This document shows, one piece after another, positions 10,433-20,477 of a DNA stretch of 25,166 nt. The position numbers and the translations under genes were made by a program. Where the stretch lies: assembly GCA_037178675.1 (NCBI GenBank), contig JAYMGJ010000338.1, positions 1 through 25,166 on the forward strand. Direction: 5' to 3'. The stretch's first letter is position 1. Every line of letters starts with the position of its first letter. Source of the stretch: Scleroderma bovista (lineage: Eukaryota; Basidiomycota; Agaricomycetes; Boletales; Sclerodermataceae). A model generated the notes under the pieces. That model was not told the DNA's origin and did not search any database. It saw only the letters and a list, made by a program, of their open reading frames with translations.

Positions 10433-12785
10433 ATGCGCCTGATCAATGTCAAAGTTTTTCTTGAGAGGGAAAGTTTGATTAGAAAGAGAAAGCGAGTGGA
10501 TCGCCGAGTCAAAGTCCTCGAGTTCGGCGATGACCAAACAACAGAGTACGCGATCCTGTCCCATCGGTGGGTCGGGCAAGAAGTGGACTATGATGAAATG
10601 GTCGAACTCGCAAAGATGGACAGGAAGGAGAGAGACGAAATTCGCCAGCGTGATGGTTACCGAAAGATCTTCCAGAGCTGCGAGCGGGCTGAGAAGGACG
10701 GGTATGAATGGTTGTGGGTTGATACTTGCTGCATCGACAAGCGAAGCAGTGCAGAGCTATCCGAGGCCATCAATTCCATGTATCGGTGGTATGAAAACGC
10801 CAAAGTATGCTATGCGTACCTCCACGACGTCCCCGATCCACAGTTTCCTACTACGAGCGACGATGAAAGGTATCCCGATTTCGGTGGATGGCCAGAGTGG
10901 TTCTCGCGTGGGTGGACGCTACAAGAGCTGATAGCCCCAAGCAACGTCCAGTTCCTCAACAAGAATTGGCAAAGGATAGGTGACAAGAGGGCGCTTGCAC
11001 CTACCTTGGTAGGCATCACTGGAATTCCGGTGCATATATTGACACATGGACTCTGCGGGAACCGTCCATGTGTTGCTCAAATTATGTCGTGGGCGGCCAA
11101 TCGAACGACGACGCGAGTCGAGGACCGAGCTTATTCGCTGATGGGTCTGCTGGACGTGAATATGCCGATGTTGTACGGAGAAGGGAAGAAAGCATTTCGC
11201 CGTCTTCAGCTGGAGATCATCCGTGCATCGAACGACCAAAGCATCTTTGCATGGGATCCCAGCATGGAAAAGGAGCAGCCTGGCAGAATCCTCGCGGAAG
11301 ACCCGAGCAACTTCCGGCGTTGTGGTGAAATGGAGCTGATGGGTCACGATGAATTCATCCAATCTTTCAGAAAGGACGTCCCAAGTGACGAGCTGGACTC
11401 CATCCAGGATCGACTCGGGACATTCCCCATCACGAATCGCGGCATCCAAATTTGGCTGCTCCTCCGTCCCTATAGCAGCTCTCGCACACTCTTCACCGCC
11501 TGGCTGCCATGCCGCCGTGATCGATGGGATCGTGCACCAGTGACCATCACCTTGACTTTGTGGGAATCCAATTACTATAGGTGTCCGACGCCGGTCGTTG
11601 GACGACTTCCTCTAAAGGGACCACCACAATTGTGTCAAGTCCATCTGAGATATCAAGACCCGCCGCATCGCAACACCACATTCGAAGTCGATGATAGCAT
11701 GCTCACCGAGAATGGCTTCACTTTCTACGACGCGTACCCAGAGGAATTCTCAGGAAACACGCTCACGCTGACCAGCACCAATCCCCTTTGCGTCAAAGTC
11801 TATTTTGATAGTCAAGCTAACCATCGCTTTTCAGTGGGTTTTGGACAATGTTTTGGAAAAAGCTGGATACATGTCGGTTCTGTTGAGTCTAACATTATTC
11901 GCCCATGGGAGTTCTATACTACCTCGGCTGAATACTATGAAATGCTGGTCGACACGCCAGAGCATGCACAAGCCATGAACAAGGCGCACTCTAGTTCTGA
12001 ATGCTATGGTCAGATCTGCATTATGCAGACCCGTCTCCCTCAAACAACCAGGGTTCTTCAAATTTCCTCCGTCATGTGGAAGACTTCAAGGATGTGTGGA
12101 GTTAAGCTTGACGTCTTTCACGACCCCGGTTTCGGTGACGTATCAAGTGAATGGACAGCCTTTGATGTTGATGTGGGTAGTTCTTTTGTACGCCTCATTG
12201 GCACTGATATCACTATTTATTTAGGGAACAAACAATCCCAGCTGTGACTGGCAGGCTCTCATGATGCTCGATCGGAAGAGGAAGTACGGTGGCTACAATA
12301 TATACAGGATGTCTGGTAATTTCTGGGCCACACTCGATGGTATTAATGTGAGCACATACCTTTCATACAGTGTTTGAGCCTTACGAGAACAGTTGGGGGA
12401 CTATGGTCGCTTTGTGGACTCCAAGGGATTCTCTTGCGAAGGAAACCTCTTTGCTGACATCGAGTCGCTTTCTTTAAATGCGGACATCACCCCAATCCAG
12501 CGCGAAATATCTGACATGGATCATGTGCCGGCCTGGAATTGGACGGACGACCGTTATCTCAGTTTATACAAACCACTGATGTTGTCACTTCCAAGTAACG
12601 ACAATCTCAAATCATTGTTGACTTCATTCTCTACTCGACTCACCGACAGATACCTCGTCACAAGGGTCATACAGTGTCCTCCTGATCCTCACCAGCCCAG
12701 TTCGACCATTACAACACCTTTGTACAGCGTTGCAAAGCCATTTGTTTGGCACCGAAATGAAAGCGCTAGTTCTGTGGCAGAATAG
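10433..12785 (+). CDS. HET-domain protein copy 2, full length (vegetative-incompatibility family)
   Basis: Exons 10433-12172, 12225-12347 and 12393-12785 join in phase to about 751 residues, with introns of 52 and 45 nt. The HET domain spans about residues 38-172: EYAILSHRW (38-46), WLWVDTCCIDKRSSAELSEA (93-112), SMYRWYENAKVCYAYL (115-130) and GWTLQELIAPSNVQF (160-174). A typical distal HET-protein block follows, TTRVEDRAYSLMGLL (226-240) and PMLYGEGKKAFRRLQLEII (245-263). The remaining roughly 380 residues are a conserved tail shared with copies 1 and 3, with no enzymatic motif I recognise. HET domains in fungi drive incompatibility and programmed cell death on non-self recognition. No NACHT, WD40 or ankyrin part is present. 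I chose ATG 10433 because all copies share MRLI there. A solo LTR begins 13 bp after the stop. Confidence 0.9.
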
Positions 12786-12793
12786 TGGTCAAG

Positions 12794-12797
12794 CGAC
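12794..12797. repeat. Target-site duplication of the LTR, left
   Basis: CGAC directly precedes TGTAAGG and is repeated after the element at 13364-13367. HET copy 1 shows the empty site as GGCGACGAG at the matching place. Confidence 0.55.
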
Positions 12798-13363
12798 TGT
12801 AAGGAACTAACACGACTTAGCTACGCAACTACGAAATATTTCCGATCTACGAAGCACTCGAGAGGGCCCGGGCGTTGGTGAGGACGCCTCCCGCGGACCT
12901 CGGGGTGAGTTATGGTCGGTACCGGGTAACTGGTATCGATCGTCCTGCGACCGGCAAGACCCACAAAGGGCAGGGCGGACGTATGTCATCTACGACGCAC
13001 CGAAGCGGCCAGGTTAGATCCCGCGCCCTGTGTCCTGAGGCACGGCCCTCTCAGTGCTTTGACTCCTTGTATTTTAGCTTTGACGTATTCTTTGTACGTT
13101 AGATACATTGTCCGCTCGGGCGTCGAGCCACTTGCGCTTTGACGTCATTAGTACTGTACTTAAGCCGCCTGTAGCAGCCTCGAGCTGCAGCAATCCGATT
13201 CCCCCCAGTTCCGCATTTCACGTCCGAAGTCGTCAGTCTAAGAAGTCACAAGTTCCCGTCGTATCTACAGCATTCACCGTCCGAGTTCCGAGTCTCTTCT
13301 GCCTCTCTTCTCCTTCTCACTCCCTTGTCCTCTCGAACACCCGAACCCGCACCTTCCCCTACA
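12798..13363. mobile_element. Solo LTR of an LTR retrotransposon, 566 bp
   Basis: The segment starts TGTAAGGAACTAACACGAC and ends CCTTCCCCTACA, giving TG...CA ends, and is flanked by CGAC on both sides. It interrupts sequence that is continuous downstream of HET copy 1, with similarity resuming on both sides. It has no gag or pol coding and no second LTR nearby, so it is most simply the product of LTR-LTR recombination. It contains pyrimidine-rich 3' sequence and a CTGTACTTAAGCCGCC stretch (about 13153-13168) that could be its core promoter. Superfamily not determined. Confidence 0.7.
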
Positions 13364-13367
13364 CGAC
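13364..13367. repeat. Target-site duplication of the LTR, right
   Basis: CGAC repeats the four bases at 12794-12797. Confidence 0.55.
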
Positions 13368-14204
13368 GAGTCGGGAGCTGAGACAGAGGACGAGCTAGGA
13401 ATGACCAAGCGACGAGGGTTAGTGGTGTAGATGCTGAGATGAAGTTGTGAAGCGTCGTTTTCTTTGTTGGTTGTTCTGACCATCCGTTCGTCCACTCTTA
13501 CCATTATCAATTCTTTCATGTATCCTTTCCAAGTATTGCACTCTCTCGAGTGAAGCAAGGACACGATGACCATACAGACATTAACGAGGCCACCATTAAA
13601 TAGCGAGGGAATCAATCAGACCCAAGACAGAGCACCGCGCTGAGAGTGGGCTGAAAGGGTGTAAAAGGCCGGGAGTCCCCGAACCAAACATCACAGTTGT
13701 CCGCCCTGCAGGTCTCTTCCACACAATTCGCTGAGAAGGTGCGATCGAGGCTATCCGGGTTTGCTTTTTGGATACCAGATCTAGGCGACAGTGACAGTGA
13801 GCACCTGACTGTCTGATAGTCACTGAGCCTTTCTGAGTGCCGAGTGCCAAGCCTCGGCCTCTCAGGATGTCGCATGATTGGCTGGATGAATACAGACAAC
13901 ACAACTCGAGACAGCGTCCATCATGGACGTGGATGTGCACAAGAGACTCATAGTACTCATCCTCAGGTGTCGACCATGCTGACAATGCACTCCATAGGCA
14001 ATTGACACCGGTAGCGACTTTTTGCGCACACATACTGCCGCTCAGGGGTCTTGGCACAAAATCATTGGCATCATACGACAAGGTTTATCATGGACTCCCC
14101 GGGCGCGTGTATGCTGCGAGTGAAGGAAATGAGTACTTATATTGTAAGGTATGTGCAGGAGCATCCTGTTCTTCGAATGATTTACATACCACATCCACAA
14201 AGCA
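13368..14204 (+). repeat. HET 3'-flank block, copy B (paired with about 8640-9420)
   Basis: This is the continuation of the HET copy 2 downstream region after the LTR, homologous to the flank of copy 1: GATGAAGTTGTGAAGCG at about 13439, GCCGAGTGCCAAGCCTCGGCC at about 13838 and GTGTATGCTGCGAGTGAAGG at about 14107. No convincing gene; minus-strand frames share only a short PERPRLGT-like stretch between copies. Confidence 0.6.
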
Positions 14205-14400
14205 TTTGTAAGTGACTACAATAAGGGTCAGACCAAATTGCCATCATTCAAACATCCCTATACCCACCTTGGAAAGAACCACATATGTTCACCGTATTGG
14301 CGATTGCTGCTTCCATCAGGTCGGCGGGAGCATTGATACCAAATACTGAGAGGGCAGAAAGCGCCTTTATGGCATTCTCGCAATGGTGTCCGGGCTGAAG
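14205..14400 (-). pseudogene. Dynamin-like remnant 3 (stalk/GED junction)
   Basis: Minus-strand similarity to 2161-2380 of the intact dynamin: KALSALSVFGINAPADLMEA here against KKALSALAELGINVRPEDLP...DPMEA there, then SFQGGYRDV against YFQGTYRDV and the following intron. A LPKLLP-type stretch is deleted. It retains less than 10% of the gene and lies head to head with HET copy 3 across the LINE. Confidence 0.75.
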
Positions 14401-14806
14401 TAATACGGAACACGCTCCGAAAATGATTGGACCAGGAGTGCTTAGCCTCCCCAGGCAGACCAAATCTAGGGAAGGCAGTCACTCCTTCTCGACGTATTGC
14501 CAGTGATTCCAGTAATCGCATGGGAGATAAACAAGGTGTTGTTCTTGACGCCCATATGCCAATGATTGGGCATTCAATTGCTTGTTGTGTTGTGGCGAGG
14601 CTTTTCGGCTAGAAACGTGCTATCCTGTGCCTTTACCACCACCATCGATCGTCTTCACTGTGTCGAAGCGCCGCTGTGCATGTGAGTGTTGTTCCTGTGC
14701 CACCATCCTGCCGTCCTCATGCACATAAAACGAAAGTGGTCTAACTGGACAGTATCACCACAACTACAAACCTACCGTTTCGATCGAGAAACCGTGTCCG
14801 GTCTTG
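14401..14806 (+). promoter_or_regulatory. Upstream region of HET copy 3, left of the LINE
   Basis: This is homologous to the upstream regions of the other HET genes (GTAATACGGAACACGCTCCG, CGCCCATATG, TTGTGTTGTGGCGAGGCTTTT). It is now separated from its gene by the 7.1-kb LINE. TATA-like CATAAAA lies at 14724-14730. Confidence 0.6.
14724..14730 (+). promoter_or_regulatory. TATA-like element of HET copy 3
   Basis: CATAAAA lies about 163 bp from the HET ATG (22010) if the LINE is subtracted, matching the spacing in copy 1. Confidence 0.3.
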
Positions 14807-14821
14807 GGTCATCACTAATTC
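14807..14821. repeat. LINE target-site duplication, left copy
   Basis: GGTCATCACTAATTC is exactly repeated at 21930-21944. It is followed directly by ten T residues, the complement of the LINE poly(A) tail. Confidence 0.92.
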
Positions 14822-14929
14822 TTTTTTTTTTGGACAAGTGATATTATTATGTAGCCACTGACAAGTCTAGTTCTACACAATACACTATATCGAAAGCCCA
14901 GTTGGGTTTCGGTCCGAGGAAAAATGCTC
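14822..14929 (-). other. LINE 3' UTR with poly(A) tail and hairpin
   Basis: About 100 nt separate the ORF2 stop from the tail. On the plus strand, CGAAAGCCCAGTTGGGTTTCG (about 14890-14910) folds into a short hairpin (CGAAA-CCCA against TGGGTTTCG with a bulge or G-U pair). Such 3' hairpins are reverse-transcriptase recognition sites in several LINE families; that role here is inferred. Confidence 0.6.
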
Positions 14930-17900
14930 TTACGCACTACCTGCGTTATGCAGGGTGTGTGGGGCTCCGTGAGTCGTCCGTCTAGCCCGGTTAAGCAGGG
15001 GTACGGACCACGTTATACCCACTAAAACCTCTGAGTTAGTTATCCAGTTTTGTTCGAGGGATGGCGTTTGTTGGAGTAGGCGCGGTAGCCAGGTTTCGTT
15101 TACTAGGTCTTGTGTTATCGGTTTTTTGTTCCACTTTGCTGCAATGTATTTATCTAAGGATAGCCTTTGGTTGATTTTATTGAGCCATCGCCGGGTTGTG
15201 GTGCTTCTCTCGTGGGTTTTGTCTTGAATCACGTGCTCGCATCTGAGGACCCATATGAGGTGCGCCGACTCTGAGATAATGATTCGGAGGAGGCGGGATC
15301 TTCCCCGCTCAGGGCGTGAGTTGTTTCGTCTGGCTGGGAGGCGAATGGAGCCGCAGCCTAGGATTGTTCCCAGGTAGATTTCTGGCCATGCGCCGAAAGA
15401 CTCTGGCCAGATCGACCTTGCTAGTGACCATATTGTTTCTGATTGCCCGTGTGGGCACTCGAGTAGGATGTGTTCGAGGGATTCCGTGGTGTCTCTGCAG
15501 TTGATGCACGTGGCGCGGTGGTCGAAGTTCGGAATTCCGCGCCAAAACTCGCCGATTCTCAGGGATCCATGTAGGGCTCTGAATAGGAAAGACTGTATGG
15601 GTCGTCTTATGTCGGGGTGTTTTAAGTTTCTCCATATTGACTCGTCTTTTGGAGGGGCATTATTTAGGTCCTTCAGGGCTTCTCTGGTGCGATCTAGCAG
15701 GAGCTCCGATCTTCTTTGATCGGGGGTAGGGGTAAGAGATCTCAAGAATTTATAGGCAGATGCTTGTGAGAGTGAGCTTAGGCGCATCCCGGAGGGTTCC
15801 GCTAGGATAGGTATTGTGAGGTCCACGTCGTCTATCTCTACTTTGTTTGCGCCGAGTGTTGCTAGCTCGTCAGCGCCTTCGTTACCTCTGTCGCCGTTAT
15901 GGCCTTTCACCCATTTAAAGTGCGTGGGGGCAGCTCGTTTTCTCAGGAGGTAGGCGGCCAGTCGTAGCCATTTTTCGTTCGGGACGTTCGTCCAGGCTTG
16001 GTCCTCAAAAGTGCTAAGGGAGTGGGTGAGGGACTTTATGGCGTACTGTGAGTCGGTTATGATAGTTAGGTCGACTTCGTGTGAGATAGATTGGAGGGCT
16101 ATTACTATCGCCGCTAGTTCTCCTGTTTGGTTTGACTGGTCGTGGCCTGGGACGCGTAAAGCCCTGTTGTTTGGGTGGTTTTCTCCGAACCAGACACCAG
16201 CGCCACTTTTAGCGTTATAATTTCCATTGTTTATGCAGGAGCCGTCCGTGTAGACGGTGATTTGTGGGGGGATCCCTTGGCGAGTATTTCTGTGAAAGGG
16301 GGTAGGGGGGTTGGGTCTAGGGGTTGTAAAGATTCTGAAGCAGTCTGTGAGCGACATTCTTGTCATTATTGATGGGTTGAAAGTGACTTCATCACCGCGG
16401 TGGATGATCGCTTGTCGGTTCTTTTCCAGGCGGTGGTGGGTGAGGGAGAGGTTGTCTTTTTGGGGTTTTATATTCGGGTTAAAGAGGGGGGCTAGGCTGT
16501 CTAGTATTCGTTTCGCGTTCTCTGCACACTTATGCGGGTTTGTACATCCTTTCTCTCTGTCATTGTGGCAGTCGGTGCATGGGCAATCTCTCTGCGGCTG
16601 GTGTAGGGGGTCGCGTGGAGTCAGGCGTTTGCTGGTTTTTACTAGTTTTTTGACCTTGTATATTTTATGGGTAGTTTGGAGGCAGTTGTCCCTTCTCTTA
16701 TCGTATGTTCTTGGTGGGGCGCCCAAGTGGTACCAGGCCGGTAGTTGTGACTTTAACCGTTTTGATAGCTTAGTGGGGGTGAAGGATAGCTTCGACTCTC
16801 GGGCGGATTTTAGTAGATCTCGCACACAGGTTGGTAGAGTGTTCGCTCTTCTTCCTTGGGTTGGGGGGAGCCATGATGTTAATGAGAAGTTCGGTTTCTT
16901 GTCTGTGAAACTGTAGTCGGGGCGTATGTGGTTGATAATCGCATCAGTTATAAGGGCCCAGGTTGGGCGCGAGGGGGATAGGTCTAGGTAGGCTTTTAGC
17001 CATGTTAAGTTGATGGCTTTGTTCCTTAGGGGGATGTCTAGGATTTCAAGGCCTCCGTCGCCGGTTAGTGCGTATAGTCATTTTAGACTTATTGTTGGGG
17101 GGGCGGTTGAGCTCCAGATAAATTCTCGTATGATTTTAACTAGGGCCTGTTCAATGTCTTTTGGCATTCCTTGTGCCTTCGTTAGGAACTGGGTCATGCC
17201 GCCGGCGAACATTTGTACTACGTGCTTTTTGGCTGTTAGGGCCATGTTCCCTTTATCCCAGGTTTGTAGGGTGTTTCTTACTTTGTCGAGGATGGGGTTC
17301 CAGGGTGCGGACTCTTTCACGTTGTTGCCGATCCAGGCGCCGAGGCATCTCACTGCGTGCCCATCCTTCGCAATTCGGATGGATTGGGGTAGGGGCTCGT
17401 CTGTGGGGTGGATGCGTCTCATATTTATTACACGGGTTCTGTGTGTTGGGCAGCCAATTGGGATTACCTCAGTTTTTTCTACGTTGAATTTTGCGCCTGA
17501 AGCTAGGCACCATTTTGCCAGGATGCATTGCAAGTCGGCATAGGTGTCAGTGTTGGACAGAAACACTGTTGTGTCGTCTGCGTACAAGTTAACGATTACT
17601 TTCCCTGGGGCTCCTGGGATCTGGAAGCCGGCTAGTTCTGGGGAGGCTCTCAGCATACATGCTAGAGGTTCGATGGCCAGGTCGAAGAGCAGGCAGGACA
17701 AGGGGTCTCCTTGGCGTACTCCGCGAGTTACTTTGAAGGTGGGGCTGATCTCCCCATTCACTATTGCCGCTGTGTGCGCATTCCGGTATAGGGATCTCAC
17801 AGTGTTGATGAAGTTGTCCGGGAGCTGGAATCTTCGGAGGACCTTTTCTAGGTAGGAGTGGTCTATTTTGTCATAGGCCTTTTCTTGATCTAGGGCTACT

Positions 17901-19984
17901 ATTGCACCATCTTCCTCCATGTAGTCACATAGGCACAGAGCGTTTGTGCGAGTCTGATTGGGTCAAAAATAGTTCTTTTCGGGATGAAGCCTGTTTGGTC
18001 GGGGTGGATCAGTGTGTGTGTGTGTTTGGCCAGTTGAGTTGCGAGGGCTTTGGTCATGAGTTTGTAGTCTGTGTTCAGCAGGGTGATCGGGTGGTAGTTT
18101 TGGATGTCGTCTCGTTCTTTTTTCTTGAAGATGGGGCACATGTGGCCGAGGGTGAATTGGGTAGATGGGTCTATGCCGTGAGTTTGTATATCGTTTATCA
18201 CTCTGGTCATGCACTTCATCACGTCAAAGCCAGGGGCCTCGTTCTTGGTGTCTGACTCAAAGTCTCTGTCTAGGTGTTTCCATAGCTCGTAGGGTATTCC
18301 GTCTGGGCCGGCCGCCGTGCCAAGTTTTACGTTTCTGAGGGTGTCGTCTATGTCCGATCTGGTGAGCAGGTCGTTCAGTGGTGACTGTTCGGGGTTGGGT
18401 AATTTTTGGGAGTTAGGGATTGCGTCGAGCGTTTCGTTGATTGCGGCTGCTCTCAGGTCGTTCTCTTGGGGTAGCAGTCCTATGCTTTGGAGGTCGTTAT
18501 GGTAATTCCTGGTTATCTCTGCCATTTTGTCTGATCTTGTTTCCACTCTATTTGTGGTGGGGTTGTTAAGGCGACGTATAAGGTCGCGGGGTTTTTTGGG
18601 GTTGTTTATTCTCATCCAGTACTTATTAATGCTTTCGCCTTTCATTTGCCAGGTGGCTTGTGAGTGTAGGTGAGCCGACTTGTATCTCTTTCGCTCTAGG
18701 TGTTCAATTTCTTTTTCCAGCGCGATTATATTCCATCTGGAGTTCTCTTCGAGGTCTATATTTTCGGCTCTCAGTTGAGTTGCCAGGTCTTTCTTTAGGT
18801 CATTGATCCATTTATTGATTTTTGGGTTTTGGGTTTTTGCGGTGGTCATCGCTTCCATTTTGATCGTTGTTTTGAACTCTTCCCAGAGTGTTTGGGGGTT
18901 GGATGTTCTATCTCCAGGGTGGAGGTTTATCATCCTTTCTTCGATGTTCAGGCCAATTTCTTTTATTCGTTTTCCTAGTTTGGTGTCATTTAGGAGGCCT
19001 AGAGGCCATGACCACCTTCCTTTTCCGATGAAGGGAGAGTCGGCTGGGGCATATCTCACTGTGACTAGTTTGTGGTCGGTAGGGACTTGGCAGGGTTCGG
19101 CTGTCCATTCATATAGGAGTTGGGTGAGTTCTGCTCGGGAGTATATTCTGTCCAGTCTTGACATTGAGTTATTAGCGCTTGTATATGTGAAGGATTGTTC
19201 TGTCGGGTGGGTCATGCGCCAAGTATCTTGGATGTTGAGGGCTTGTCTGCACTCTCGCAGGGCGTGACGGGGCTCTGTCGATTGGGTCCTCCGTCACATT
19301 GAAATCCCCTAGTGTGAAGTGGGGGTCAGGTAAGTTTAGCTCGTGCCATCGTTGTTCCACCTGTTTCCAGAAGGCTGGGTGATCGTTTAAATTGGAGGGT
19401 GCATATATATTTAGTAGGTGTATCGGGCTGTCTCGTTGCCAGGATATGGACAGGAAAAGTGCTCTGCCTGGGACGAGCACTGAGATCTTTGTTGATCTTA
19501 TATCAATCAATTCTTTGTTTATGACGAAGGCCACACCGGCGGATGCCGTTGGGTTTATTTCACAGCTGGAGTTTAAAAGGCGGATGCGTTTTGTGAAGAG
19601 GGACTCAATTTGATCGGCTACTTCGTCTGTAAGGTGAGTTTCTTGGAGTGCGAGTATTCCGATCTTCTTTTTTCTGAGCATGTTTAAAGTAGTGGACCAT
19701 TTTGGGAATGGGCCAGATCCTGTGTTCGGGGATGTCCGTCCCCTCATGTTTAGCGAGGCAATCACTGTGTTTGCTCTGTATTTTTTTGTTGGGGGGGTAC
19801 CAACATAAGGGGGTGGGTTGTTCGTATTATTATTTTGTGTGTTCGGGTTTTCATTTTGGTCAGGTTGGTTCGTGGTGGAGTTAGCCTCTGGCGAGGCACT
19901 CTGCCGATCAGAAATCCTGCCAGACCCTCTTGGCACATCATCGGTCGGTCCTCTGGCAGTAGGAGGGGGGCCGCCTCCATGCAC
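14930..19984 (-). pseudogene. LINE ORF2: endonuclease, reverse transcriptase, RNase H, broken by two frameshifts and a stop
   Basis: The endonuclease part (19984 to about 19260) has ASLNMRG (residues 76-82), LQETH (113-117), NIYAPSN (192-198) and GDFN (226-229). A frameshift at about 19255-19266 (one extra base fits) moves the frame to 19215-17935, which holds RT motifs GPDGIPYELW and DQTGFIPKR; the usual NYRP motif reads NYHP. A one-base loss at about 17921-17935 restores the frame for DQEKAYDKIDH, GVRQGDPLS and the catalytic YADD. An in-frame TGA at 17078-17080 is followed by open frame to 14930 with a Cys cluster (CPCTDC...C...C), RNase H (YTDGS, TGELA, TDSQ, GNEGADELA) and a terminal CINC...H...C motif. 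The first in-frame codon is GTG; no ATG was found before the upstream stop near 20085. Complete in content, but not translatable as one protein. Confidence 0.9.
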
Positions 19985-20477
19985 AAGGGGGGAGGGGGGG
20001 CCAGAAATGAGGGAACCGTGGACAGATGAATAACCGGGGGGGGGGTGTGTGCAGAGTTAATTGGGTAGTGGTATGTCGTGATACTTAGCCCTTATCCTAC
20101 GACATCTTGGATGGGCCAGGGGTAGCTTATCCAGCTATTGCGGCAGCGGTTGTCTAATGTAAGGTCACGCACAAGGAAGCCATCTTCCTTGTACTTGAAC
20201 TAGTAGACTTCGGGTCCTACCCAACGGGTCGCCTAGACCTAAATAGGTCTCCGTTTTGGCTCTCGCCATGAGGGACAGTCGCTTTCCTGTCCTGCATGCA
20301 GTCAGTATATTTGGGCGACTGTCTTGAGTATCTGCCTGGTCTGTCCTCACTCGACTCAGGTTAGTTTAGGAGGCCTAGCAATGTTGGATGGGCAGGCATT
20401 GAGTAGGGCTTGGTTTAGTATTTACAATATATGTATTAGTATGTTTGGTGGGTATCAGGTGTAGTTGAGGTTAAAGG
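19985..20477 (-). other. Spacer between LINE ORF1 and ORF2
   Basis: About 490 nt without a recognised gene. It contains a run of ten G (plus strand, about 20036-20045) close to the ORF2 opening and several short complementary stretches. ORF2 may be translated by reinitiation or an internal start, as in other LINEs, but nothing here proves it. Confidence 0.45.

Noticed and set aside
12807..13615. Open frames within and after the solo LTR
   Set aside because: They are short, lie in LTR or flank DNA and are not conserved with the matching flank of HET copy 1.
16311..16916. A 201-codon plus-strand open frame
   Set aside because: It is antisense to the RNase H end of the LINE ORF2, whose motifs are clear on the minus strand.
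17078..19266. Programmed frameshifting or stop readthrough in the LINE ORF2
   Set aside because: There is no slippery heptamer at the breaks, and the lesions lie inside the endonuclease and RT/RNase H regions rather than between ORFs. Ordinary decay is simpler.
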